Source of the DNA: Exophiala sp. HKRS030
Lineage: Eukaryota > Ascomycota > Eurotiomycetes > Chaetothyriales > Herpotrichiellaceae
Assembly: GCA_023897205.1 (NCBI GenBank)
Contig: JAHWDD010000010.1
Coordinates: 2,418,001 to 2,482,000, forward strand
Length of the DNA: 64,000 bases
Reading direction: 5' to 3'
Positions 35,507-45,836 of the stretch are shown in pieces; position 1 is the first letter of the stretch, and each line of letters starts with the position of its first letter. The notes under the pieces were generated by a model. That model saw only the letters and a list, made by a program, of their open reading frames with translations. It did not search any database and was not told the origin of the DNA. The position numbers were made by a program, and so were the translations under genes.

Positions 35507-37960
35507 TCAATCCACTCTTTCACCTCTTTCTTGCCTCTTTTCGCGGATCCGCATTTCTACTAGTTCATCGGCATCACGTTGGTATCTGCTGCGCACGTAA
35601 TCGAGTTGAGCTTTGCATCCCTTGTAACCATTCTTTGCAGCCACGTCCCAGGCCGTCATTTGGTTCCTATCCTTGACCGACATTGTATTATCGATCTCTT
35701 CCCTTAGCTCTTGTGCTTTTGTCGTTAGCCCGTCTCTTTGCGTATTTATCGCCATTTTTTCTAGTGATCCTGCCAGCGATATGAACAACTTGTGGCTTCC
35801 CCAAGCTGCACGATGCAGCACCGTCTGCCCATCGCTACACGTCGCTGTCCATTTGGTTTTGCAAAGCAATACTTCGGCGACCTCTGCATGGTTTCGCTCG
35901 GCCGCCAGGTGTAGGGGCAATTGTCCTAGCGTGTCGTGAACATTCACATCAGCTCGAGTGCATAACTCTCTGACCACTGTGAAGTGGCCTCCCCAGGCTG
36001 CATAGTGCAGTGCCGTCCACGAATAGTTGTCTGCAAAGTCCACAATACACTGGCTTTCCTTGGGCGCTTCCTGGAACATGAGTTTGACCATTTCTCCATC
36101 GCCTTCTATAGCCGCCCAGATCAGTGCTGTCCGTCCCTCTGAGTCTTTGACGTCTAGTTTGGCCTCTTTCTGAAATAGCTGCTCAACCATATCTCTATCC
36201 TTGTTCATAACCGCCAGAATCAGTGCTGTCCGTCCTTTTGCATCTTTAGCATCTGGTTTGGCTCCATTCAGGAACAGTTTCCTGACGACCGTGTGATCAC
36301 GCTTCTCAACGGCCAACAGCAACATCGTCGACAGCAGCTCTATGGATTCGGGCGTCAGTGTGTCACCTTCTTTGCTTCCTGTGTGCGACGATGTCTTCGC
36401 TTGGTTGGCCGCCGTTCCCTGCGACGCCCAATACAGCCTTTCCACATTTCCCCACACTTCTGTTCCCTCAAAATCTTCCAAGCCTTCCGCATCGCCTATT
36501 ATCACCGGTAATGTGCGAAGGGGCTGGATTGGGATAGGGTAACGGAAATAGATAGGCCCGACGAGCTGGCAATGAAGTCTTGCCAGCGTGCATGTTTGAT
36601 TTCTCATTGGCTTCACAAGTAGCGCCCTGCCTATTTCGTCGGGCCCATTGCGCTTCCCTTCTTCGTATTCAACTAAAAGCAGGTGCTTAGTTTTCGCTTC
36701 CAAAAGTCGTGTTTGAACCTTGATTTTCGTCAAAGGATGTGTGGTTCTCCAATCATAGTCTTGCAAATCTTTCTCCGGGACTTGACACACACTCCAGAAG
36801 CCCCTGACGGTTCCCTCTTTTTCGACGTTTAGACGCTGATGGTGCCGAATTGAGGGAATCTGCATGTCAAACAAGTTAGCCGGGCACCAGCTGAATCCTC
36901 CAGGCATAGGTGCCGAGTCATGGAAAAGTTGGCTGTTAAAAACATGTCCGATCTTCTTTAGGATTCTTTGGTAGATTTCTTGTTGAGTGAGAGATGCAGG
37001 AACGTAGATTTTCGTCAAAAGTGCCGCAATAATAGCCATATCTTTAGGCTTGGAGGTGATACGTAGACCTAATATGGATAAAAGGTCAGGTAACCTTTCG
37101 ACAGTCGAACACCTCAACCTTTTTATTGCACCGGCAGCTGCGTTCCCCGTTGCTTTATCAAGAATATCATCAAGATCCTTTATGACATAATCCTCATCCT
37201 TTGGCTTGAATATCACTTTGACCTTGCGGGACTGCATTAACTCTAACGCAGTCCAACCTCTTGTGAACCATGGGGACATAACAATAGCGAAGCACGCACT
37301 CTCAGCATCTGTCCATTCATACTCACGGAGGTAGCAGTCGTGGACCAGCGTGATTCGAGCGTTGGCATAAGTTCTGTGCATGTTGTTGATTGCCTTCATT
37401 TTCGCTTCTTTCTCCTTGGGCATGCAGATCGTGTCCCACCAGATTCCTTTACAGTTGAATTGTTCAGCAATCTGGCAGAAGAAGTCATGGAGGCATTTGT
37501 TGACTCGCAACCCAGATCTATCCCTAGTTCCGGTCCCAGTTCCGTCCGCCCATACATGCGATATTGCCATGAACGGCTCAGGGGGTCTGACCATGGACTC
37601 TCCGTTCAACTTCCATGCTGTGAGGTGTCCGGCTTCAGCAGCGGCTCTTAATATCTCTGGCGAAAACGACTGAAAGTTCGTACAGTCCTTTCCAGGGCAT
37701 TCATGGCGCTGCTCGACAAAAGTATAGTCGATTCTTGAGCATTCGCAGAAATCGAAAGTACATCGGTCGTGATTTTCATTGCCATCATTGTGACCTTTAA
37801 CCAGACCAGCATGTCCAAGCGGTGGTATAAGCTGAGGTAAAATAGATTCTTGTTGATCGGAAGTTTTAGCTATAGCCCATACGCGATGCGGACAGAGCTG
37901 ATAAGTTATTGCCCTTTCAACGGCTTCGTCGATTAGGGCAAGACCGGAAAGCTGTTCCAT
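35507..37960 (-). CDS. HET domain protein with C-terminal ankyrin repeats
   Basis: An uninterrupted 817-residue protein with ATG at 37960. A Cys/His-rich stretch (residues 67-93, RCTFDFCECS...HECPGKDC) precedes the HET domain. The three HET blocks are visible: FMAISHVWADG (about 131-140), GIWWDTICMPKE (172-183) with the following MHRTYANA, and SPWFTRGWTALEL (about 229-241). A long middle region follows, then five to seven ankyrin units at about 540-775, for example DAKGRTALILAV, DSEGRTALIWAA, NYSWTALHYAA and DTLGQLPLHLAA. HET proteins trigger programmed cell death after non-self recognition during hyphal fusion; in such proteins C-terminal repeats are usually the sensing part. There is no NACHT or NB-ARC domain here, so it differs from the NLR-like HET-D/E type. 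It has no frame errors and no RIP-like decay. Confidence 0.93.
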   Translation of the reverse strand: MEQLSGLALIDEAVERAITYQLCPHRVWAIAKTSDQQESILPQLIPPLGHAGLVKGHNDGNENHDRCTFDFCECSRIDYTFVEQRHECPGKDCTNFQSFSPEILRAAAEAGHLTAWKLNGESMVRPPEPFMAISHVWADGTGTGTRDRSGLRVNKCLHDFFCQIAEQFNCKGIWWDTICMPKEKEAKMKAINNMHRTYANARITLVHDCYLREYEWTDAESACFAIVMSPWFTRGWTALELMQSRKVKVIFKPKDEDYVIKDLDDILDKATGNAAAGAIKRLRCSTVERLPDLLSILGLRITSKPKDMAIIAALLTKIYVPASLTQQEIYQRILKKIGHVFNSQLFHDSAPMPGGFSWCPANLFDMQIPSIRHHQRLNVEKEGTVRGFWSVCQVPEKDLQDYDWRTTHPLTKIKVQTRLLEAKTKHLLLVEYEEGKRNGPDEIGRALLVKPMRNQTCTLARLHCQLVGPIYFRYPIPIQPLRTLPVIIGDAEGLEDFEGTEVWGNVERLYWASQGTAANQAKTSSHTGSKEGDTLTPESIELLSTMLLLAVEKRDHTVVRKLFLNGAKPDAKDAKGRTALILAVMNKDRDMVEQLFQKEAKLDVKDSEGRTALIWAAIEGDGEMVKLMFQEAPKESQCIVDFADNYSWTALHYAAWGGHFTVVRELCTRADVNVHDTLGQLPLHLAAERNHAEVAEVLLCKTKWTATCSDGQTVLHRAAWGSHKLFISLAGSLEKMAINTQRDGLTTKAQELREEIDNTMSVKDRNQMTAWDVAAKNGYKGCKAQLDYVRSRYQRDADELVEMRIREKRQERGERVD

Positions 37961-38819
37961 GATTCAGCAGAGTCAACATCAAGTTCGAGGAGAGAATTGG
38001 AATCATGTGCGCAATTCTATCTTTCCGAGCCGAGAGAGGCAGTTGTGAGACAGATGCTGGGAGACCTTAGCCCAGACAGCAGCTCCGGTGCGTCCGTATG
38101 AGAAGCAACTTGCAAAATTGGGAGGCTTGTTCAACCAAACCATGATCGTATATCAGCAATGTAGCACTCACAGTCTTATCCTAGCGTTGTCACGTTATTG
38201 GACCTTCTGTCGAATGGATCAGTGCCACGACAGCACGGCGGGATGGAGGAGATTGGGGTTTAATAGATACCACCAAACCCTTTGAAACCCCGGTCTTGAC
38301 CTGCAGTACCTGTGATTCTTGTCAATAAATACGAGAAATCGGCTCTTTCCACACCCGATTTCTAGGACAATCTTCGAGTAGGCAAAAACCGTCTCGCCTA
38401 TATGCGCGATTGCCAGTGGACCGTAATAAGCATCGGCCGCACGAACTGGAACAGTGATAACAACTAGTTCATTAAATGATGACAGTGCCGAGCTCTAACC
38501 CTCTCGTTAGAAGGTCAGTGTGTCGCGAGTGCCGTGAAGAGGGAGATGGCGGTATGAGGAAAGAAAGCGGACTCTGAACTGAATTGGATGAAATGTCACG
38601 TGCACATCATTTTCAAGACCGTGGAGTTTCAAAAAGGACAAGTTTCTGCTCAGTCAAACCCACCAACTCTAGCATTATTATTAGGCGGGACGCGTCCCCA
38701 CGCAGATGCAGATAGTCATGAGGCTGATATAGCAAGGTAGATATCAACGCTACCAAATTAAAGCCAACGGCAACAACGCCACCTGTTCTTCGTCCACGTC
38801 CTCATCCCAATCCTCATCC
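37961..38819. other. intergenic region, no gene seen
   Basis: About 860 bp between the HET-ANK start and the end of the second Zn2Cys6 gene, both on the minus strand. The region next to 38750-38819 is open in an alternative frame of the regulator (see that entry). Otherwise nothing recognised. Confidence 0.45.
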
Positions 38820-41287
38820 TCACCTTCCAGCTCTGATTCCCGCTCCAGCTCCCACTCGCGCTTTATCTCCCATTCCAGCACGCCAAATCGCCTGCGCGGC
38901 CGACGGCCAGAACGGGCCGTGCGTCGTGTAGCAGAGACGTAGGTCTGATGCCGGGAGAGGTAGTGGTAGTGGTGTTGGCGGTATTGGTGACCGGTGCAGA
39001 TCCTCACCGTCACGACGACTATCCTGGTTATTCTTGTCATTCTCCCAGCCATAATCATTGTAATCGTCGTAATACCCGTCTTGCTTTCCATGGGTTGGAG
39101 ATCCATCATCGGTATTCAACCAGTGTTTTGAGACTCGACCATCTCGCCGCCGCTGCTCGCGCAGCTCGATCCACGTCGCGCGCCCGAATCGCGCGCCCAG
39201 ATCGTCGTTGCGGCGGTAGAAACTCACTGAGATTGGGTGGTGGGTTTCAATGTGTTGATGGGGAGAGGAGTCGCTCGAGATATGATTTGGATATTTTCCT
39301 TCTTCTCCTCCTCCTCCTCCTTCTTCTCCCTTTCCTCCTCCTATTCCTCTTCCTTGTCCGCTCCTGCTGGTTTCATCCTTCGGTCCAATCCACTCAGCGA
39401 CCCGTGCCGCGTTGAGGCTGTCCCACAACCACTCCTGGCGGAACGCTTGGCGGAGGAACCGGATTGCTGAACGGTGTGTTTCCTTGTCATTGTCAGATTG
39501 ACATTCTGTCGCTACGAACATCACGCTCGGTATCAGTTCGATCCCGAACCCGACGTACACGGGGCGGCCTTGCGAATCAAGTGGTTGTGATGGGGTTGGG
39601 TTTGGTGAATTGTCGGTTTTGGTGCCGCGCGGATGTTGTAGGTCGGAGAACTGGTGGATCAATGTCAGGAGGTGGGCGTAGGGGTCAGTCCGTCTAGAGT
39701 CAGATGATGTGTGAGAGAGAGGAGAGACTGGAGGAAGTGGTGGTGGAGGAGGAGGTTGATGATGATGATAATGATGATGTCGTAAGGAGTGAGAATGAGC
39801 GAGCTTCAGCAGGACAAGCCGACAGATCTCATATTGGATCTGAAGATAGACCAGAGTCGATTGTCCGCAGTTCTTGTCGTCAGGTTGCATCATGAGCGTT
39901 GGGGCGGTGGAGGTGGTTGTGCTGATGAAATACTGGTCAAGCCTTTCAATGCAGCTGTGAATGACTGAGATGAACAATGCAGAATAACCATCACCATCAC
40001 CATCACCCTCACCACCGCGACGTCCTTCCTCCGTCACTTGAGCCCATCTGACATCCTTACAAATTCCCGCCACAACGACATTGAAATCCGCCAACGGCGA
40101 CATCGGCGACCCGGTCGCAAATTCATCCTCGCTGCTAGCAACAAGTCGAATCTTCCCATCGACTCTCGAGACGAGTTGCTGTAGACAGCTCTCCAGCGAT
40201 CTCGACCGTAACGACTCAACACGCGCTCGACCGATTTCCATGACAATCCTCGCCGACCCCGCCAAATGCGTCGCCGCGCGAGTATAGTCGTGCCGATATG
40301 TCTCAATACATCGCAGCAGGAGTGCAACCAGGAACACCTCGATCCAGTCCGGACTTGACTTGGACATTGAATTTGTCGACCCAGACGCACCCACCGACGC
40401 GGCAAGCTTGAGGAGTTTCCCATACTGATATTCTGCGAACATACGATGATCTCGGACCCTACGCGCAGAAGGATCGACGAGGCTTTGGATATAGCTGGAG
40501 AAACAGACCAGCGCGGCGCGCACCGACGGCATGCGATGGCTAACCTGTGGCAGGACCCGGCAGAAGTAGTCGACGTCGGTGGTCGAAGCACATTCTAGCG
40601 TGTTTCGACATGTGCGCATGAAAAAGGCCAGGTTGGCGCGTTCAGCCGGTGTGCAGTCGGGGGCTTGTGACATAACTCGTCGGACGAAGACGGAGTGATA
40701 ACTGCCGTCGTCGCTGCCGTTGGTGTTGAGTTTGTCGCTGGTGGCTTTAGCCACTGCCACGGCCACAGCCGCGTCGTTGTCTGATGAGGTTTGCGTAGAT
40801 TCTGAATGATTCCGGCCCGCAGCGTGAGATCCCTCGTCTCGACTGACTCTGCGTGATCTGGCGGACATACCGGTCTTCAAAGACCGTCTACCGAATCTTC
40901 CACTCTCGACCCGACGAGTAGCACCTTGTGTCTCAGCCCCGATCCAGCCGTTGATTCCACCGACCGGGGACGTTCAAAGTGGACGATTGTAAGAGAAGTA
41001 GAAACATAAGAAGCAGAAGAAGAGGAAGCAGACATTGAATGCTCCTTCGTAGCCCCACCACCAGCACCAGCACCACCAGCACCAGCATTGGATTTTGCAA
41101 CAAACGGATCAAACAACCACGCCACAGGCGTGTTATACCCTTCACACGCGCGCCCGGCCTTCCGACAGCGCACACACGCAGGCTTCGCCTCGTCGCATTT
41201 GACGCGGCGCGCGCGACATGTGATACACCCGCTGCGCACCTTGTTGTGCGGCCGGATGGCTTTATTATCATGTCGCGAACTCGACAT
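38820..41287 (-). CDS. Zn2Cys6 fungal transcription factor with low-complexity tail
   Basis: ATG at 41287. Residues 21-48 form a textbook zinc cluster (GCITCRARRVKCDE, CVRC, GRACEGY; Cys spacing 2-6-6-2-6). The frame breaks at the C run 40937-40940; one extra base joins VESTAGSGAETQ to RRSLKTGMSARSRR and yields 822 residues. Without it the zinc cluster and the body would appear as two abutting genes. The middle has the usual fungal regulator helices (DWIEVFLVALLLRCIETYRHDY, THLAGSARIV). The C-terminal third has His/Pro runs, Gly/Glu runs and a Tyr/Asp-rich patch. The C-terminal end is uncertain: in the chosen frame the last residues are Gly/Ala/Arg-rich, while an overlapping frame reads FGVLEWEIKREWE followed by an acidic tail ending at 38750. 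Targets unknown. Confidence 0.85.
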
Positions 41288-42716
41288 GGTGATCGGTCGA
41301 TCAATCGAGCGAGCGAGCGAGCGACCTGTGCGAAAGCGACACAGTACTGGAATGGTGGAAAAACTGAGGAACTGGGGGTCTGGAAGTGAGAAAGAAAGTC
41401 AAGGAATAGGAAACGACAGGAGAAGATTATTTGACTTTGAAAAGGTCAAACTGTCCAACCTGATAGAGATATACAGAGATACAGATCCAACAACAGTACA
41501 CGTTCGGAGGGTTTTACGGATATTTCTCTCTTCTCGTCGCGCCGTGTTCGGAAGTACGGCTCAGGAAGAGTCATAGGTCAGATTTAGTCAGATCTCTTTC
41601 GGATCCGTGGTTGGGTTGGGTTGGGTTGGGTTGGGACAGTCACACAGGGGTGAGAGATGAAAGACCATGATGATGCGTGCAGGCTTGCAGCGACCAAGAC
41701 GGCATCATGCGGCTATTCATTCAGTGTTGGATGCATGGGTATCTGATCTGGTTATGTCTTCTTGGTCGTTCGTTTGTCGTGTCGGCGTTTGAGTTGAAAG
41801 CAGAATGCAGCCGTTTGGATCTAATGGGTAGTCTAGTCTAGTCTAGTCTGGTCTGGTTAGTTGCCAAATCATTCCGCGGATCATGTCGCACGCAGCCTTA
41901 CTTACTTACCACTGAACTGTTTTTCCATGAGTCTTAAGGCGTCCCATGCCATGGGCTGTGCCATGACGATCCTCACTCGTTGCTTAGGCCTGTTCCGGAG
42001 TAGCGAGGGTGCTAGTTGACTAGGCTTTGTTGAAAGCGCGGCGGGAAGGGCTGAAGGGCTGACAAGTTTGATCGGGCATTTTGTTTTCCCTTTGGATTCT
42101 GGAATTCTTTCTTTCTTTTTTTTGGGGCCCGGTTTCTCGCGTTTGATGTTTTTATCATTATTAAGCGCCATGGACCCTGCGTCGGCATTCGTTATGTGGG
42201 TGACGGAGCTTTGTTAGGCCGTTATCAAAATCCCCCCCCTCCCCCCTAGCCCTTCCCCACCTTGGCAAACCACTCGATCTTGTTCGCGGTATGCATACAC
42301 TCGGGAGCTGGGATGGGAGGTAGCATCGAAAGTCATAGAGTGGTTACATGATAATTAAGGCTGGCTGGATGGCCGTGGTGGGCGCACATGGTGGTGTTAA
42401 TGGGTTTAACGAACGACGTATATCCGGCTCAACGTGGTTGGCTCTCGTTGTCTTTCACTGCGAAAGCGGTTCAAGTATCGACGAGTAGACGGAGGGACCA
42501 GGGTATCTGCTGTTCATCCGTTGGATCCTCGTATTGGAGTCTGGGAAATTACAAATGTGTTTATTATTAATATTAATACTAAGTTGCATCAGTCGGGGCT
42601 GATTGACAAAAGTGACCAGCTTGGCTTTGCATATTGGCATCAGTCGTAAACATCATTCACCACGAGAACATTCTCAGTTCAGGAGGCATCCTCTGCAGAT
42701 GGTCCGGATATGACCT
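41288..42716. other. intergenic region with several simple repeats
   Basis: This 1.4-kb region holds (TTGGG)5 at 41611-41635, (TAGTC)4 at 41829-41848 and a C8-T-C6 tract at 42232-42246. A Lys-rich open frame at 41902-42171 minus is followed by a good donor (GGTAAGT near 41901-41907) and could be an untranslated or short coding exon, but I cannot place a partner. Confidence 0.45.
41611..41635 (+). repeat. (TTGGG)5 repeat, possible G-quadruplex
   Basis: Five tandem copies of TTGGG in the upstream region of the Zn2Cys6 gene. Five evenly spaced GGG blocks could fold into a G-quadruplex, and the motif also looks like a short degenerate telomere repeat. Both readings are inference. Confidence 0.9.
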
Positions 42717-43540
42717 CTACCGTAGAGTCATCTCGAATTGTTCACTATCCTTGACCACTGAAAGTCTCTCCGACCCAACGACGATACCACCGTCACCACG
42801 ATCGTCCTCATTAGCACCGTTAACATCAGAGATAGCACGACTTTTCCGTAATCGATGTGTATCCACGCAAGCATAGACAAAAAGCACGAAATGAAGAACA
42901 CTGCAGAGGTGTTGTGTCAGCGAAACCCAGGAGAGATCACGACTAACAACCAGCCTGACACAAACGTCACGCTTAAGATGATCTCTGCTAGTCGAGGGGG
43001 GAGACCGTGATGACATACCAGGGAACCAACTTCATACAACCGGCAGCAACCGCTAGCTTCTCCCAATAATTGATCAAAATCTGCAAAATGGCTGCAGACA
43101 GTAAACCCATCCAGATGATCAGGTCGAGTGCCACATGAGCGCCAGGATGCATGCCGTGGCTCTTGACCAGGCGTACCGTGAGCTCCACACTATTCCATAG
43201 TAGTGATGCGCCGATCTGTAATGTCGGAAAAGATACCGCGTCAATTACGGCTTTGCATTTGTCGAGTTAAAGGTCGAGGTTGTTAATATCATAATATCAA
43301 CATCGACGCAGGGCGGCTGAGTGTGAAGGAGGGACGATGTGCAATACTCACGAAAGCATATGATTCTGGTGAAAACCATATCTCGAAGAAATCGATGAGA
43401 GATACGGCAATCTGCAAGCCGAGTGCAACCAGTGCGAAGACGACAGCGAAGATTCGCAGCTTTGCAGTTCGAGATGCTGTAACACGTCTGGCTTTGCTGG
43501 TTGCGGGTACTGAAAGAGGAGCAGTAGATGGTATTGTCAT
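42717..43540 (-). CDS. small multi-span membrane protein of unknown function
   Basis: Three exons (43540-43352, 43215-43019, 42900-42717) give 189 residues. Introns are GTGAGT...TACAG and GTATGT...CTGCAG, the second with a GCTGAC branch site 14 bases before the AG. The protein has four hydrophobic stretches: RIFAVVFALVALGLQIAVSL, a weaker IGASLLW segment, VALDLIIWMGLLSAAILQIL, and VLHFVLFVYACV. A charged Asp/Gly/Arg tail follows. The conserved-looking HPGAHVALDLIIWMG block resembles the MARVEL-like fungal membrane proteins of about 190 residues, but I do not assign a family firmly. It lies upstream of, and on the same strand as, no obvious partner; another membrane protein gene lies 0.6 kb away in the same direction. 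Confidence 0.75.
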
Positions 43541-44144
43541 GTTTACTTTTTTGCTTGACTAGATATTCTGGCTGTGGAATTCTGATCCTCAAGAATATGA
43601 CAAAGCAGTGTCTGATGTCGTGATAGTGTTGAAATCAACAGGGTGAGGAATGGTTGTATGTGGTCAGTCGAGAAATGATGCAAGGCTGTGAACAACTTGT
43701 TACCTGCGTAAATTTCGAGGTCCAATGGATGCACAGTACTCGCCGCACTTTCACTTCAACTGGGTGAGCGGGTTGCATTTGTCATGAGATATCCCTTGTC
43801 TTATGCCAGATACCAATCCAGTTTGTTGCAGAAGGTTCTCAAGGAGTGTTTGGGCCCCATAGTTGTCCAAGATCAAAGAATGGTTTCTGCCTGTTATGAC
43901 AGTTTGCATAGCCTCGCTCGGTGGATCCGTCTTGTTGATCTCCCCAAGCATCACATTCTCCAAGAATTGAGAGTGCTCACGAGTGCTAAAGACTGGGAAT
44001 CTTTTGGCGGCCCGCTTTTTGGGGCCGGGCAAAGCTTGTCTGACAACTAGTTGAGTAGTCAGGCAGTGCTCCAAAAGGTCATGTAGGTGATTATCAAATA
44101 GAGTCCAATGTTCCACTCAAAATATGTCCATCTCTTCATAGTCG
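43541..44144. other. intergenic region, no gene seen
   Basis: About 600 bp between two minus-strand membrane protein genes. An open frame at 43751-44116 minus has no splice signals or family marks and was left out. Confidence 0.4.
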
Positions 44145-45836
44145 CTAATACTGGCCGCGAAACGAATCATAATCCGTTCGTCCAGGGTGGTAAACGTCTT
44201 GAACAATGAAGTCCGGTTCTCGATCTCGAACAGCGACATATAAGCCAGGAGATTTATTCGACGTAGATACGCTGGACCTGGCCTGAGGAGCGGAATGCAG
44301 GATCTGCGAGCTGGTTGTTGGGGAAGGAAACCAGGAGTAGGTCTTTTCGTCGACTTTATTCAGTGCTTGCGTTGGGATCATATACTGTGTTTCTCCGCCA
44401 TATGTTGCCTCTTCGAATTCCAGCCGTATCCTCTCTCGCTCGGCAAGGCTTAGATGCTCATGGCGTAGGTTTGATGTGACAGAACGCTTCAGGTTTCCTG
44501 CGCTGGATGATGAGAAGTGACGTTTTTCTTCGATGGCTTGAATCATCCAGTCTACCTTGCTCAGTGGAGGGTGCTGGTCATGTCGATGTACGATGAAGAG
44601 ATACGTTCCATAAATGCTAAGACCGATTATGATTAAAATGGCCATGAAAACGCACAGGGCCAAGAAGACGGTGGAAAGTTGGACCACGCGGACTTTGACA
44701 TCCAGATTCCGAGCAACTGGTGACTTGCCTTGGATATCCTTGACGACAACATACGTTTGGAAAAATCTGACCAGTTCTGGAGGGGTTATTACTGAGATTG
44801 GTACGTCTGTGATGGATTCGGTTTTGAATTTTCCCTGGTAATATTCGTTGTATGCACCCGGAATATTGCTGACGTCGCCTGTATCAGGAAAGGCAGAGTT
44901 GAAATCAACTGGTGTGTCTTTTGGTCGTTCAAGCTTACATGTGGCCATAGTATAGGAGCTCGATTCAATAGGTCCTGTGCCATATTGGCAGTCACCCGTA
45001 TAGTCCGTGTCCACCATGCTGAAATTATGCATATGAACTGCAGCAATTGCCATTCTAAAAGCATAGTTGGCGGTATCATTGTAATCGGTGTAATAGTACC
45101 CGTACAGGAACATAAGGGCATCTTTCCATCTTCCGGAAGAATAGTAGCCTCTTGAAGACGAATAGATGGCGTACCAATCATCGGGATCAAGTATCTGCAC
45201 CAAGCCAGGAATTTCTTGCCACTTATTTTGACAGCCTTGATTTGTGATGCTGAGCTTGACTGTTGTTAAATTTGTATAGTTACAAGACATCGACCACGTG
45301 TTGTTCCATTGCTCAGCTTTGTACAGCCACGGAACCGAGGTGTCGGGAAGATAGTCGAGGATCTGATCAAGAGGAAATCCCGCATTATCGAGACTCGTCT
45401 GCGTCAAGTTCCACTCAACATTTGCGTAAGAAACACTGTTGTGCCAGCGATTTGCTAGCAGACCTGTGACGTTTAGTGTCGAGACTATTTCTTTCTTTTG
45501 AGTGGAAAACCGAGCGATCGGACCAGATAGCAAGGTAGTGACGGAGAGGACAGAGACGACTAGAATTTGTAGGAGGAGTTTGACGTAACGTGAATGGAAC
45601 AAATCGAGTCCGAGGACGATAATGGTATCTAGCGCTTCACCGAGAGAGCTCATTGTCAAGAGCGTCGGCAGATTAACGGCAGAGCCATGGGAGACTTTGG
45701 CGGCAGAAGCCTGCCAACACATTCTTGTGAAAACATAGATTCCAAGTGCACTGAGGAGGCTCACAATGACGTTCAGAGAAGCCTGAACGTCTTCAAGTCT
45801 CCAGTGTCTGGGTAACGAGATCCACGCCGACGACAT
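44145..45836 (-). CDS. fungal glycoprotein-like integral membrane protein, unknown function
   Basis: A 563-residue single-exon protein (ATG at 45836). Hydrophobic spans lie near residues 20-42 (VIVSLLSALGIYVF), 60-80 and 85-107 (LLLQILVVSVLSVTTLL). Then comes a large, probably extracellular or luminal domain of about 270 residues with many N-glycosylation sequons (NVT, NLT, NNT, NYT, NLT, NDT, NFS) and several Cys. A strong last span (VFLALCVFMAILIIIGLSIYG) is followed by a cytosolic tail of about 150 residues with basic and Ser-rich stretches. The layout is common to a family of uncharacterised fungal plasma-membrane proteins. I know no function for it. Confidence 0.85.
   Translation of the reverse strand: MSSAWISLPRHWRLEDVQASLNVIVSLLSALGIYVFTRMCWQASAAKVSHGSAVNLPTLLTMSSLGEALDTIIVLGLDLFHSRYVKLLLQILVVSVLSVTTLLSGPIARFSTQKKEIVSTLNVTGLLANRWHNSVSYANVEWNLTQTSLDNAGFPLDQILDYLPDTSVPWLYKAEQWNNTWSMSCNYTNLTTVKLSITNQGCQNKWQEIPGLVQILDPDDWYAIYSSSRGYYSSGRWKDALMFLYGYYYTDYNDTANYAFRMAIAAVHMHNFSMVDTDYTGDCQYGTGPIESSSYTMATCKLERPKDTPVDFNSAFPDTGDVSNIPGAYNEYYQGKFKTESITDVPISVITPPELVRFFQTYVVVKDIQGKSPVARNLDVKVRVVQLSTVFLALCVFMAILIIIGLSIYGTYLFIVHRHDQHPPLSKVDWMIQAIEEKRHFSSSSAGNLKRSVTSNLRHEHLSLAERERIRLEFEEATYGGETQYMIPTQALNKVDEKTYSWFPSPTTSSQILHSAPQARSSVSTSNKSPGLYVAVRDREPDFIVQDVYHPGRTDYDSFRGQY

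Noticed and set aside
38820..41287. Zinc cluster protein and downstream regulator body as two genes
   Set aside because: They abut with overlapping ends (40877-40880), each lacks the other half of a normal Zn2Cys6 factor, and one base at 40937-40940 fuses them.
41902..42171. Lys-rich 89-residue open frame on the minus strand followed by a good 5' splice donor
   Set aside because: No acceptor or following exon could be placed with confidence; it may be a leader exon of the Zn2Cys6 gene, but that is not supported enough.
43751..44116. 121-residue minus-strand open frame
   Set aside because: No family resemblance, and it lies in the 3' region of the upstream membrane protein gene.
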